Shown: one piece after another, positions 50,022-59,250 of the stretch
Layout of the letters: each line of letters starts with the position of its first letter
How positions within the stretch are numbered: the stretch's first letter is position 1
From: Betaproteobacteria bacterium
Lineage (GTDB): Bacteria; Pseudomonadota; Gammaproteobacteria; Burkholderiales; Usitatibacteraceae
DNA length: 64,000 bases
Direction: 5' to 3'
Assembly (NCBI GenBank): GCA_016720925.1
Contig: JADKJR010000001.1
Location: forward strand, 186,001 to 250,000
Notes under the pieces: model-generated
Told to the model about the DNA's origin: nothing
Databases searched by the model: none
The model's input: the letters and a program-made list of their open reading frames with translations, nothing else
Position numbers and translations under genes: made by a program

Positions 50022-50087
50022 TAGATCGCCATTTGGCGGGCTTTTCCGGGGTTTTTCGGCCTGCGAGCCGCGCCAGTGCTTGAGTTT
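50022..50087. repeat. Palindromic intergenic repeat, copy D
   Basis: GATCGCCATTTGGCG at the left (inverted match to copy C), a GGCTTTTCCGGGGTTTTTCGG centre, and GAGCCGCGCCAGTG at the right; 50067-50087 matches copy B exactly (21 bases). The rest of the 228-base gap before the Bug gene holds nothing else I can name. Confidence 0.65.
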
Positions 50088-50216
50088 ATTCTAGTTAGTG
50101 TGCCACGTAGTCCGGTAAAGCACATTAAACGTTGATCTGCCTCAACCGCGCCCCCTCGGCGATAGGTAGAATGGCAACAAAAATACAATCTATTTACTTG
50201 CCCAACTGGAGGAGTC

Positions 50217-51188
50217 ATGAATATCCGTAATGTAGTCATACCATTAGTTGCCTTGCTCTTTAGCGGCTTGGCCAACGCTCAGGCTTACCCGACGAAGCCG
50301 GTTACCATGATTGTGCCGTTCTCGGCAGGTGGTCCAACCGATACCGTCGCACGCCAGGTTGCGTCGGTGATGTCCAAAACACTCGGGCAGACGGTGATCG
50401 TCGAGAACGTCGGTGGCGCCGGTGGCACCATCGGTGTGGGCAAGGTCGTCGCCGCGGCGAATGACGGTTATACGCTCCTGTTGATGCATATCGGCGTGTC
50501 CACCGCGCCTGCGCTGTATCGCACACTGAAGCACGACGTGACCAAGGATCTGGAACCGATCGGACTGGTGACCGAAGTGCCCATGACCTTGATCGCAAAA
50601 AAAGATTTTCCGGCCAAGGATTTCAAGGAATTCGTCAGCTACGTGAAGGCAAACAAAGACAAGGTGTCCTACGCCAACGCGGGCCTGGGCTCAGCATCGC
50701 ACCTGTGCGGTATGTTATTCATGAGCGCCATCGAAACCGATGTGCTGACAGTTCCGTACAAAGGCACCGCACCCGCCATGACCGATCTGCTGGGCGGCCA
50801 GGTGGACTTCATGTGCGACCAGACCACCAATACCACCTCGCAAATCAAGGGCGGCAAGGTCAAGGCTTACGCGGTGACGTCTCTCGCCCGTGTTGCATCG
50901 TTGCCGGACCTGCCGACCATGAACGAGGCCGGACTAAAGGGTTTCAGTGTCGGGGTGTGGCACGGGGTGTGGGCACCGAAAGGCACGGCCAAGCCGATTG
51001 TCGACAAGCTGGTCGCGGCGCTGCAGGCGGCGCTCAAGGATGAGAGCGTGAAAGCCAAATTTGCAGATCTGGGGACGGTGCCGGAGCCGCTCAATCGCCA
51101 GGTACCGGAAGCCCTTCGCGCACAAGTCATATCCGAGGTCGCCAAATGGGGTCCGATCATCAAGAAGGCAGGCATTTACGCGGACTGA
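50217..51188 (+). CDS. Bug/TctC-family tripartite tricarboxylate transporter substrate-binding protein
   Basis: 323 residues. Signal peptide LLFSGLANAQA with cleavage near residue 22, then YPTKPVTMIVPFSAGGPTDTVARQVA, the hallmark of Bug receptors, and GAKIVVENVGGAGG-type binding motifs. Ligands of related proteins are carboxylates or aromatic acids; the ligand here is unknown. No membrane TctA/TctB genes nearby, so it is an orphan receptor. Confidence 0.9.
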   Translation: MNIRNVVIPLVALLFSGLANAQAYPTKPVTMIVPFSAGGPTDTVARQVASVMSKTLGQTVIVENVGGAGGTIGVGKVVAAANDGYTLLLMHIGVSTAPALYRTLKHDVTKDLEPIGLVTEVPMTLIAKKDFPAKDFKEFVSYVKANKDKVSYANAGLGSASHLCGMLFMSAIETDVLTVPYKGTAPAMTDLLGGQVDFMCDQTTNTTSQIKGGKVKAYAVTSLARVASLPDLPTMNEAGLKGFSVGVWHGVWAPKGTAKPIVDKLVAALQAALKDESVKAKFADLGTVPEPLNRQVPEALRAQVISEVAKWGPIIKKAGIYAD

Positions 51189-51211
51189 GCCCTTCGCGAA
51201 AAACTAAGTGG

Positions 51212-51246
51212 AAAAAACGCCCGGCCCGCCCGGGCGTTTTTCTTTC
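51212..51246 (+). terminator. Intrinsic terminator after the Bug gene
   Basis: AAAACGCCCGG (51214-51224) pairs with CCGGGCGTTTT (51230-51240) around a short loop, followed by TCTTT. Confidence 0.88.
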
Positions 51247-51262
51247 CCGCTAAACTACCGGC

Positions 51263-52138
51263 ATGACAAAAAAGACCTTTACCCAGAACACCATCGCCAT
51301 GGTGTATGACTTCGACGGCACATTATCTCCGCAGCCGATGCAGGAATACACCGTGCTGCCGAAAATCGGCATCGAACCGGATGCCTTCTGGGCGCGGGTG
51401 CATAGAGAGGCGACCGAGACCGGCTCGGACCCGATGCTGGTGTACATGCGGCTGATGATGGAGATGCTGTACAAGAACGACGATGTGCGCATCACGCGCG
51501 AGGATTTCGCCGCGATGGCGACACGCATCCAGTATTTTCCCGGCGTGGAGGAGTGGTTTCCGCGCATCAACGCATATGTAAAAAAGCGCGGTGGAGCGGC
51601 GGTCAATATTCACCACTACATCATTTCCGCCGGACAGAAGGAAATTCTCGAAGGCGTGTCGATCCGAAAATACTTCAAGCAGATCTACGCGTCGGAATAT
51701 CATTTCAATCAGTACGGCATCGCCAATTTTCCCAAGCTGCTGATCACCGATACCTCCAAGACCCAGTTTCTGTTCCGCATTAACAAAGGCAAGGAGGCGC
51801 TCTCCGAGTCGATCAACGAACACATGCCCGAGGGTGACCGGCCAATTCCTTTCGCCAATATTATCTATATTGGCGACGGCATGACCGATGTGCCGTCCAT
51901 GGCGTTGACGACCAAGAGTGGTGGGCATTCGCTGGCGGTGTTCAACCCCAAGCTTGCGAAGAGCAAGGCGACTTGCGTGAACCTGCTCGATGCGGGGCGC
52001 GTCGATTTCATCGCGCCGGCGGATTATCGCGACGGCAGCAAGCTTGCGAGACGCGTGCAATTGCTGCTCGATTCGGTGATCGCGGGAATTGCGTATGCGG
52101 CGGAAGTGGCGGCGTGCCGCGCCGAGAACGCGGATTGA
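51263..52138 (+). CDS. HAD-superfamily hydrolase
   Basis: 291 residues. Catalytic motif I DFDGTLSPQP (residues 16-25), motif III/IV YIGDGMTDVPSM and VFNPKLAKSKATC region. A large cap insertion (EYHFNQYGIANFPK) lies between. Substrate unknown; the DxDGT and GDGxTD pattern support a phosphatase. It starts 16 bases after the upstream terminator. Confidence 0.85.
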   Translation: MTKKTFTQNTIAMVYDFDGTLSPQPMQEYTVLPKIGIEPDAFWARVHREATETGSDPMLVYMRLMMEMLYKNDDVRITREDFAAMATRIQYFPGVEEWFPRINAYVKKRGGAAVNIHHYIISAGQKEILEGVSIRKYFKQIYASEYHFNQYGIANFPKLLITDTSKTQFLFRINKGKEALSESINEHMPEGDRPIPFANIIYIGDGMTDVPSMALTTKSGGHSLAVFNPKLAKSKATCVNLLDAGRVDFIAPADYRDGSKLARRVQLLLDSVIAGIAYAAEVAACRAENAD

Positions 52139-52186
52139 TTATGGTACCGGCGGCAAATAGAATTGCGGTGAAAGGCTCGCGCTGAC

Positions 52187-53179
52187 ATGCGGCCCCTCGC
52201 GTTTCAATTGCTGCGAGAGCTCTCGCATGAGCGTTTCGTTTCAGGCGCACGCCTTGCCGAGAAATTCGGTGTTTCGCGCAGCGCCGTCTCCGATGCATTG
52301 CGCGACGCCAGCGAAGCCGGCGTCGACATTTTCAGCCTGACGCGCCGCGGCTACCGGCTCGCGGAGCCGATCGAATTGCTGGGATTCGAGCGCATTCGCA
52401 TTGCACTCGGCTTGCTGGCGAACCGTCTCGATGTGGCCGTCGTCGAGAATATTGCCTCGACCAATTCCGAATTGATGCAGCGCGCGACCACGGGCGCCGC
52501 ATCAGGGACATGCCTCGTGGCGGAAATCCAAACCGCCGGACGCGGGCGGCGTGGCCGGGTATGGCAATCCGCATTCGGCGCGTCGCTCACTTTTTCGCTG
52601 CTATGGCGATTCGAACGAGGTGCCGCGCAGCTGGGAGGACTTTCGCTGGTGGTGGGACTGGCGGTCTTGCGGGCGCTGCATAAACTGGGCATCACCGCAA
52701 ACGATATTGCCCTCAAATGGCCGAACGATATTGTCGCCGGCTCCCGGAAACTGGCGGGTATCCTCATCGAGACCCAGGGCGATGTGCTCGGTCCGACGGC
52801 GGTAGTGATCGGTATCGGCATCAATGTAAACTTGCCAGAGCAATTGAAAGCGGCGATTGATCAACCCGTAACGGATTTGCGAAGCCTGGTCAGGATGAGC
52901 ATTTCCCGCAATCAGTTGCTGGCGGAAGTGTTACGGGAACTGGTTGGCATCCTCGACAAGTTTCAGGCGAAAGGTTTTCCGCCCTTCAAGAATGAATGGA
53001 CCGCCGTCCACAGTTTGCACGGGAAGCCGGTGCGTGTGCTGTCTGGCGATGGCAGCGTGAAAGATGCCGTGGTGCGCGATGTCGCGGATGACGGCTCGCT
53101 GATCGTGAACTGTCATGGCCGGGATATTGCCCTTGCTTCAGGTGAGATAAGTTTGCGCAGTGCGGTGAGTCACAAGTGA
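52187..53179 (+). CDS. birA: Bifunctional biotin-[acetyl-CoA-carboxylase] ligase/biotin operon repressor BirA
   Basis: 330 residues. N-terminal winged helix (residues 1-60, LAEKFGVSRSAVSDALRDASEAGVDIFSLTRRGYRL), catalytic domain with biotinyl-AMP loop AGRGRRGRVWQSAFGASL, LKWPNDI and a C-terminal SH3-like domain. In E. coli it also represses bio genes; here the DNA-binding domain is intact. coaX follows 3 bases on. Confidence 0.95.
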   Translation: MRPLAFQLLRELSHERFVSGARLAEKFGVSRSAVSDALRDASEAGVDIFSLTRRGYRLAEPIELLGFERIRIALGLLANRLDVAVVENIASTNSELMQRATTGAASGTCLVAEIQTAGRGRRGRVWQSAFGASLTFSLLWRFERGAAQLGGLSLVVGLAVLRALHKLGITANDIALKWPNDIVAGSRKLAGILIETQGDVLGPTAVVIGIGINVNLPEQLKAAIDQPVTDLRSLVRMSISRNQLLAEVLRELVGILDKFQAKGFPPFKNEWTAVHSLHGKPVRVLSGDGSVKDAVVRDVADDGSLIVNCHGRDIALASGEISLRSAVSHK

Positions 53180-53182
53180 AAG

Positions 53183-53965
53183 ATGAATAACGTGGTGAGA
53201 AAGAGAATTCTCGCAGTTGATGCCGGAAACAGCCGCGTGAAGTGGGGCATTCACGATGGCAACGAGTGGTCCTTGCGTGGCGCGTTTGCAACGGCGACCG
53301 TATCGGTTGCGGCCGCAACGGTAGACGCATTCAGCCATTTGCCCGCGGATGTGCAAGTGGACCGGATCCTGATTTCAAATGTCGCTGGCACCGAAGTCGC
53401 CAATCGCCTCAAGGATGCGCTCTACGGATTCGGCAAACCGATCACGCTCATTGAATCGCAGGCTGAGCAGTGCGGCGTCACCAGCCGCTACCAGCCGCCT
53501 GCTACATTGGGTACCGATCGCTGGGCCGCGATGATTGCGGCACATGCCACGACGCGCGTAGCGCCGGCCCCGCTATTGGTGGTCATGGCCGGCACCGCAC
53601 TCACCGTCGACGCAATAACAGCCGACGGCATATTTCTCGGCGGCGTTATCGTACCGGGCCTGGCGTTGATGCGGGCGTCGCTGAATCGCGGCACGGCGCA
53701 ACTGCCGGGTGAGCCAGGGGAATACCAGGCCTTTCCCCGAAATACGCTCAACGCCATTTCAGCCGGCGCCATCGAAGCCTGTAGCGGCGCAGTGCAGCGC
53801 ATGTATTCGCATCTTTCCGCGCAGACCGGCGAAATGCCGCACTGCATCGCAGGCGGCGGTACCATTCACATGCTGAGCCCGCACCTTCCGTTTCCGGTGT
53901 CGATCAACGACAATCTGGTTCTTGACGGCTTGCTCGAAATCGCGTCGTCGACTTCATTTTCCTGA
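53183..53965 (+). CDS. coaX: Type III pantothenate kinase
   Basis: 260 residues. First step of CoA synthesis. ASKHA fold: phosphate-binding DAGNSRVKWG near the N-terminus, LGTDRWAAMIAA and VVMAGTALTVDAITADG; GGGTIHML at the C-terminus. Lies between birA and a SPOR-domain gene, a common betaproteobacterial order. Confidence 0.96.
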   Translation: MNNVVRKRILAVDAGNSRVKWGIHDGNEWSLRGAFATATVSVAAATVDAFSHLPADVQVDRILISNVAGTEVANRLKDALYGFGKPITLIESQAEQCGVTSRYQPPATLGTDRWAAMIAAHATTRVAPAPLLVVMAGTALTVDAITADGIFLGGVIVPGLALMRASLNRGTAQLPGEPGEYQAFPRNTLNAISAGAIEACSGAVQRMYSHLSAQTGEMPHCIAGGGTIHMLSPHLPFPVSINDNLVLDGLLEIASSTSFS

Positions 53966-53967
53966 AT

Positions 53968-54684
53968 ATGGCCCGCTTCATTTTCTTTCTGCTCCTGCTT
54001 GCCAATGTCGCCTTTGGTGCGTACCTCTACTTGTCCGAGACGGGTTCGGGAAATATGCTGCCGCCGGAATTCAACCGCAATGGATTGAAGATCGTTTCCG
54101 TCGCGGATCCAGGCAAAGCGCAGGCCGATGCGCTGGTCGCACGCAAGGTGGCCGAGAGCCTCAAGGGGTCGGCATGCGTGGAGTTTGGCGTAAAGCCGGC
54201 GGATAGCGCACGGGGCGGTATCGTATTTGCCACCATGAATCTCGGCGACCGCCTGAGTTCGCGCAATATCGAGGACTACACGCGATTTGCGGTATGGCTG
54301 CCTGCGCAAAAGGACAAGCGCGCCGCCGAGACGCTGGTCGCCAATCTGAAAAAGGCCGGGGTAAAAGATGTATCCGTGATGGGCGATAACTCGATTTCAC
54401 TCGGCGTGTTTTCCAGTGATGAGGCCTCGAAGAAAGCCGCGGCCGACATCCAGACCAAGGCTGCGTCGCTGGCGAAAGACCTGCAGGTTACGCCGCGCGG
54501 CGCACAGCTGAGAGAAACTTTTTTTACGGTACGGGAGCCCGACATGAACATGATCGCGCGATTGACCATCATGCAGCGTGAATTCGAGGGCAGTTCGCTC
54601 AAAGCGGTGACTTGTCCGGCTGCTGTACTGGCAACCGGTGTAAATGTCGCGGATACAAAGGCCGGTGAAAAAACAAAACCCTAG
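53968..54684 (+). CDS. SPOR-domain protein
   Basis: 238 residues. N-terminal membrane anchor (ARFIFFLLLLANVAFGAYLYL), then a soluble part; about residues 95-165 contain a SPOR-like fold, with AVWLPAQKDKRAAETLVANLKKAGVKDVSVMGDNSISLGVFSSDEAS. SPOR domains bind denuded peptidoglycan glycan, usually at the septum. Two bases separate it from coaX. Confidence 0.83.
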   Translation: MARFIFFLLLLANVAFGAYLYLSETGSGNMLPPEFNRNGLKIVSVADPGKAQADALVARKVAESLKGSACVEFGVKPADSARGGIVFATMNLGDRLSSRNIEDYTRFAVWLPAQKDKRAAETLVANLKKAGVKDVSVMGDNSISLGVFSSDEASKKAAADIQTKAASLAKDLQVTPRGAQLRETFFTVREPDMNMIARLTIMQREFEGSSLKAVTCPAAVLATGVNVADTKAGEKTKP

Positions 54685-54722
54685 TACTGGTGCGGCGCTT
54701 CAGACATTTTAGGCTTGCAATG
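54683..54722. repeat. Palindromic intergenic repeat, copy E
   Basis: ACTGGTGCGGCGCTTCAGACATTTTAGGC is the inverse-orientation match of copy B (CTGAAACGCCGCGCCAGTG with the preceding GGCATAAATG). It sits in the 69-base gap between two convergent genes. Confidence 0.6.
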
Positions 54723-54753
54723 CCCGTCAATGCTGGTGTTTTGTAAATTTTCG

Positions 54754-56154
54754 CTATAGAACCTTTCCTGGATTCATGATGCCCTGCGGATCCAGCGCTT
54801 TCTTGATGGCACGCATGATGTCAAGTTCCACCGCCGACTTATGCTTTGTGATTTCGTCGCGTTTCAATTGTCCCAGGCCATGTTCCGCGCTGATGGAACC
54901 GTGCATTTCGTCGAGTAGTGAGTAGACAATTTCATTGGCGCCACTGGATTGCGCAGGGGTTGGCGTTGCACCCGGAAAGCTCAGGTTGTAGTGCAAGTTG
55001 CCGTCGCCGATATGGCCGAAACATATTACTTGCGCGTCGGGAAAGGCGGCATTGAGCGCGGCATCGCCACGGGTGATGAATTCCGCAATGCGGGAAATCG
55101 GTACCGAAATATCGTGCTTCACGCTCCTGCCCCGCTGCTTTTCAGCGTCGGGAATGTGTTCGCGAATATTCCACAGCGCTTGCGCCTGCGATTCGCTCGA
55201 GGCGATCACGGCGTCAATTGCCGAGCCCTCAGTGAAGGCAGGTTCGAGGGCGGCGGCAAGTCCGTCTTCCAGCGCTGTGTCCTTTTGCGTATCGGTCAGC
55301 TCAACCAGCACTTGCCAGGCGTGCGGTACCTCGAAGGGCTCAGCCGTCGCGGGAAAATATTTGATGACGTGATCGAGGCAGACGCGGGACATCATCTCGA
55401 ATCCAGTCAGCCGGTCGCCCAGGGCCGCCTGAATGGTGGCAAGCAATGAAACAGCTGCGGCCGGATTTTGCACGGCCACCAGTGCGGTGCAAGTGCGTTG
55501 CGGCGCCGGGTAGAGCTTCAGCACGGCGGCGGTGATGATGCCAAGCGTGCCTTCCGCGCCCATCAACAGGTGCTTCAGGTCGTAGCCGGTATTGTCTTTG
55601 CGCAACCCGCGCAGCCCGCTCCACAGCCGGCCATCGGGCATGACCACCTCGATGCCCAGCACCAGGTCGCGGGTGTTGCCGTAGCGCAGCACCGCCGTGC
55701 CGCCGGCATTGGTGGAGAGATTGCCGCCGATGGTGCAACTGCCTTCGGCTGCCAGCGAAAGCGGGAAGAAACGGTTACTTTCCTGCGCGGCGTCCTGCAC
55801 GGCCTGCAGGATGCATCCGGCCTCTACGGTCATGGCGTTGTTGGCGACGTCAATTGCGCGGATTTGGTTCATGCGCCTCAGCGAGAGCACGATCGCGGTG
55901 CCCGAGGTATCGGGAACGCTGCCGCCAACCATCCCGGTATTGCCACCTTGCGGGACGATGGGCACTTGAAGTTCTCCACATAGCCTTACAACGGCGGCGA
56001 CTTCTTCGGTGCCGCTTGGACGGACGACTGCGGCGGCTTTGCCGACGTAGTTGCCGCGCCAATCGGTCAGATACGGCGCGATATCGTCCGTGCCAGTGAT
56101 GACATAAGCGGCACCGACGATATCCTGCAATCGCTGAATCAATTCGCTGCGCAT
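54754..56154 (-). CDS. FAD-binding oxidoreductase, GlcD/D-2-hydroxyacid dehydrogenase type
   Basis: 466 residues. PCMH-type FAD-binding domain with VPQGGNTGMVGGSVPDTSGTAIVLSLRRM and the CTIGGNLSTNAGGTAVLRYGN stretch, then the FAD-oxidase C-terminal domain with CFGHIGDGNLHYNLSFPG and GSISAEHGLGQLKRDE. Likely oxidises a D-2-hydroxyacid such as 2-hydroxyglutarate or lactate; the exact substrate cannot be told. Convergent with the SPOR gene. Confidence 0.9.
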   Translation of the reverse strand: MRSELIQRLQDIVGAAYVITGTDDIAPYLTDWRGNYVGKAAAVVRPSGTEEVAAVVRLCGELQVPIVPQGGNTGMVGGSVPDTSGTAIVLSLRRMNQIRAIDVANNAMTVEAGCILQAVQDAAQESNRFFPLSLAAEGSCTIGGNLSTNAGGTAVLRYGNTRDLVLGIEVVMPDGRLWSGLRGLRKDNTGYDLKHLLMGAEGTLGIITAAVLKLYPAPQRTCTALVAVQNPAAAVSLLATIQAALGDRLTGFEMMSRVCLDHVIKYFPATAEPFEVPHAWQVLVELTDTQKDTALEDGLAAALEPAFTEGSAIDAVIASSESQAQALWNIREHIPDAEKQRGRSVKHDISVPISRIAEFITRGDAALNAAFPDAQVICFGHIGDGNLHYNLSFPGATPTPAQSSGANEIVYSLLDEMHGSISAEHGLGQLKRDEITKHKSAVELDIMRAIKKALDPQGIMNPGKVL

Positions 56155-56201
56155 CGCTTGAAATCTTTCGTGTGGCGGGTAAAGTGTGGCGGGTAGTGCC
56201 G

Positions 56202-56687
56202 CTATTTTTCAGCCGCGCGTATTTTCGCCAGCATCGCGGTGGTGGATCGTTCAAACTGAAACGCAATGGCGTGCACCGTACCGCCCCATGTTTTTACTTC
56301 GGTGCCGCCGACAATCTTGTCGATGGCCCAGTCACCCCCCTTGACCAGCACGTCCGGGCGCGATTGGAGAATGCGTTGCAACGGTGTGTCTTCCTCGAAC
56401 CAGGTGACCAGGCTTACGCATTCCAGTGCCGCAATCACGGCCATCCGATCTTCGAGCGTATTGATCGGGCGGTCATTACCTTTTCCCAGGCGCTTGACCG
56501 AGGCATCCGCATTCAATGCAACAAGCAGTGAGGCACCCAGTGCGCGCGCTTCGGCCAGATAGGTTACGTGGCCACGATGCAGGACATCAAAAACGCCGTT
56601 GGTGAAGACCAGCTTGCGTGGCTGCATCGCGGCAAGACGCGCGAGATCCCCGGGCGCGCAGAACTTGTTTTCGAATGAAGGACGCAT
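56202..56687 (-). CDS. hldE: D-glycero-beta-D-manno-heptose 1-phosphate adenylyltransferase
   Basis: 161 residues, equivalent to the C-terminal half of HldE (often called rfaE2). TNGVFDVLHRGHVTYLAEARALGASLLVALN contains the nucleotidyltransferase HxGH-type motif; RLGKGNDRPINTLEDRMAVIAALECVSLV and KGGDWAIDKIVGG complete the family signature. Makes ADP-heptose for LPS core. The kinase half is not in the window. Confidence 0.93.
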   Translation of the reverse strand: MRPSFENKFCAPGDLARLAAMQPRKLVFTNGVFDVLHRGHVTYLAEARALGASLLVALNADASVKRLGKGNDRPINTLEDRMAVIAALECVSLVTWFEEDTPLQRILQSRPDVLVKGGDWAIDKIVGGTEVKTWGGTVHAIAFQFERSTTAMLAKIRAAEK

Positions 56688-56725
56688 GGCGATATTGTAA
56701 CCGCCATACGGGAGACGCGATTCGA

Positions 56726-57616
56726 TCAGGCAGCCTGCGGCGCTGCCGCGGGCGAAAGTGTCTCGATCAATTCCTTGCGAAAACGATTCAGGTCGGTCGA
56801 CGTTTCAAATGTGCGCTCAAACAGCGTGGACATTTGCTTGAGAATGCCGTTGATGACGCGGTTTTCCCACACCTTGTCGAACTGGATTTGCGTATCCAGC
56901 CAGCGCTCGAGCCATTCGGGATCGGGCAGCCGCGATTGCACCGTGTCATTCGGGAAAAGCGACTTGTTGACGTGCAGGTTCGTCGGGTGCAGGGGCTTCC
57001 TGCTCTTGCCGGAACTTGCCATCAGAACACCGATCTTGGCAAAGGCCAATTTGGCTTCCCCGCCCATTCGCTCGACCGCACGCTTCATATAGCGGAAATA
57101 GGCGCCGGCATGGCGGGCCTCGTCTTTGGAAATAGTGTCGTAGATTTTTTTGATCACCGGCTCGGTATGCCATTCGGCCGCGCGGCGGTACCACTGGGTA
57201 AGGCGGATCTCGCCACAGAAATGCAGCATCAGTGTTTCCAGTGCGGGCGCAGGATCGAACGGAAAGCGTACCGCGTGCAGTTCCTGTTCCGTCGGTACCA
57301 TGTCGGGCCGGAAGCGCTTCAGGTAATCCATCAGAACCAGCGAGTGCTTTTGTTCCTCGTAAAACCATATCGACATGAAAGCAGAAAAATCACTGTCGTC
57401 CTGGTTGTCGCGCAAAAACATTTCGGTGGCGGGCAGCGCGGACCATTCGGTGATCGCATTCATCTTGATCGTCTTCGCCTGTTCATCGCTCAATCTGGCG
57501 CCATCAAAGCTATCCCATGGAATATCGCTCGCCATATTCCAGCGGGCTTTTTCAAGATCGCGAAACAGATCGGGATACAGCATGGGAATTGGCTTGCTTG
57601 AAGATTTTGTTTTCAT
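56726..57616 (-). CDS. Diiron ferritin-like protein (acyl-ACP desaturase/AurF-like helical bundle)
   Basis: 296 residues from ATG 57614-57616. Two ligand motifs: EMFLRDNQDDSDFSAFMSIWFYEEQKHSLVLMDYL (first helix pair with E-x-x-H) and CGEIRLTQWYRRAAEW followed by SKDEARHAGAYFRYMKRAVERMGG (E...DEARH). That is the diiron bundle seen in desaturases and related oxygenases. Substrate unknown. The TetR gene is 151 bases upstream on the same strand. Confidence 0.75.
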   Translation of the reverse strand: MKTKSSSKPIPMLYPDLFRDLEKARWNMASDIPWDSFDGARLSDEQAKTIKMNAITEWSALPATEMFLRDNQDDSDFSAFMSIWFYEEQKHSLVLMDYLKRFRPDMVPTEQELHAVRFPFDPAPALETLMLHFCGEIRLTQWYRRAAEWHTEPVIKKIYDTISKDEARHAGAYFRYMKRAVERMGGEAKLAFAKIGVLMASSGKSRKPLHPTNLHVNKSLFPNDTVQSRLPDPEWLERWLDTQIQFDKVWENRVINGILKQMSTLFERTFETSTDLNRFRKELIETLSPAAAPQAA

Positions 57617-57767
57617 TGAAGTACCCGTTAAGGAATAAACCACGGCAGGCCACTGACGATTCAATTGTTACTTCATGGCGTCCATTGTGCATCGGCGGAT
57701 GCCACCCAGAAACGACATTGTATTGCAACACGGAAAAAAGACAGTTTGGTGATTCTTTGGGCGGAAC

Positions 57768-58382
57768 TCACGCCCCGCGACCGGCCAGTCCATGAAATGT
57801 CGCTTCAACCATCGTCTCGACAATCTGTTCGTCCGAGAGCTTGCCATCGCGGCGAAGATACTCGACTGTCGGGTCGCACGAACGGGCGTATAGCGTGTAG
57901 ACGATGACATCGTCGGGAACCGCGCGATTGATGTCGCCATCTTTCTTGGCTTCTTCAACCAGCGCATAGAACCGCTTGTTTACCTTGAGCGCGAGCGCCA
58001 TGTATTCCAGGTTGAACAAAAGCGCGCGCTGCAGTGCGCCTCGCGTGGAAGGCAGGTGCGGGACACCGCCCCGCATGCGGTGTTGCAGCGACCAGCGCAG
58101 GATTTCTTCAAGACGCTTTGCTGCACGCCACTCCGTCGGCATTCCCTCCAGGACCTCAACAGTCTGGGCCAGCAGGCGGGTCATTACTGCCGCCGCCAGT
58201 TTTTCCTTGGACGAGAAATGCTTGTACAGGCTGCCCTTGGCAACTCCAACCGCATCTGCGACGTCATCCATGGTCATCAGGTCAAAACCCTTTTCCGATA
58301 ATAGCCGGTTTACGGCGTCGAGGATGGCTTCTTCTCTGGCGTCAAACTGTTGTTTTTTAAATGGAATTTTTATCGTAAGCAT
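57768..58382 (-). CDS. TetR-family transcriptional regulator
   Basis: 204 residues. N-terminal helix-turn-helix: AREEAILDAVNRLLSEKGFDLMTMDDVADAVGVAKGSLYKHFSSKEKLAAAVMTRLL, then a helical ligand domain with a C-terminal extension common in Fabr-like regulators. It faces the SOUL gene divergently (160 bases apart) and precedes the ferritin-like gene. It may control either or both. Confidence 0.93.
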   Translation of the reverse strand: MLTIKIPFKKQQFDAREEAILDAVNRLLSEKGFDLMTMDDVADAVGVAKGSLYKHFSSKEKLAAAVMTRLLAQTVEVLEGMPTEWRAAKRLEEILRWSLQHRMRGGVPHLPSTRGALQRALLFNLEYMALALKVNKRFYALVEEAKKDGDINRAVPDDVIVYTLYARSCDPTVEYLRRDGKLSDEQIVETMVEATFHGLAGRGA

Positions 58383-58542
58383 TGTTGATTGACTTTATGT
58401 GAACTTATTGGTTCAATTGGTGACTTATCAGTCATGAAGTGACTTGGCAGGCCAATAATTCAATTGTGCCACCAATATGCAATGAATCCAAGTGTCAACG
58501 TTGGTGGGCTTTCGATGGCAATGAAAAGAATTGGAGCACGTA

Positions 58543-59214
58543 ATGTGGAAGAGATTGACGATGCGGCTGGGTGTTCAAGTCGCACTGCTGTTATCCACCG
58601 GCTCAATGGCGCTACCCGCAATGGCAGTTGACGAGCCTGCATTTACGCTGATCGGGAAGAGCGGCCGAATTGAAGTGCGCGAGTATGCTGCCTACCTGGT
58701 GGCGGAAACACGGGTAAAAGCGGACTTTGCCGAGGCCGGCAATCTCGCCTTTCGTCCATTGTTCAACTACATTTCCGGCAACAATCGGCGGCAGGAAAAA
58801 ATCGAAATGACCGCGCCGGTGAGCCAATCTGCCGGACGCGCCAGTGGTGAAAAGATCGACATGACCGCACCTGTGTCGCAGACACCTGTGTCGGAGGATG
58901 CCGGCCACTATGTCATCGCCTTCGTGATGCCGGGGCGCTATACGCGCGAAGCCATTCCGCTGCCAGATGATGATCGCGTCACCATCCGGGAAATCCCATC
59001 GCGGAAGATGGCGGTACTCAGCTATTCCGGCACGTGGAGTGCAGCACGCTACGGCGAACATGAACGGGTGCTCAGCGACGAGATCACCAAGGCGGGATGG
59101 CGTGCACGAGGCATGGTCGAATTTGCCCGCTATGACCCTCCTTTCATGCCCTGGTTTCTGCGGCGTAACGAAGTGATGGTTGAAGTCGAGCCACGCAATG
59201 TCGCGCGCAATTAG
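58543..59214 (+). CDS. SOUL-family haem-binding protein, exported
   Basis: 223 residues. Signal peptide to about residue 28 (ALLLSTGSMALPAMA), then a SOUL domain: FTLIGKSGRIEVREYAAYLVAETRV, FNYISGNNRRQEKIEMTAPVSQ and VMPGRYTREAIPLPDDDRVTIREIPSRKMAVLSYSGTWS. SOUL proteins bind haem or tetrapyrroles; here it is likely periplasmic. First gene of a run of co-directional genes. Confidence 0.88.
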   Translation: MWKRLTMRLGVQVALLLSTGSMALPAMAVDEPAFTLIGKSGRIEVREYAAYLVAETRVKADFAEAGNLAFRPLFNYISGNNRRQEKIEMTAPVSQSAGRASGEKIDMTAPVSQTPVSEDAGHYVIAFVMPGRYTREAIPLPDDDRVTIREIPSRKMAVLSYSGTWSAARYGEHERVLSDEITKAGWRARGMVEFARYDPPFMPWFLRRNEVMVEVEPRNVARN

Positions 59215-59250
59215 CTCCCTCCGCACCGACGCGCAGGGGCGAAAGGCAAA

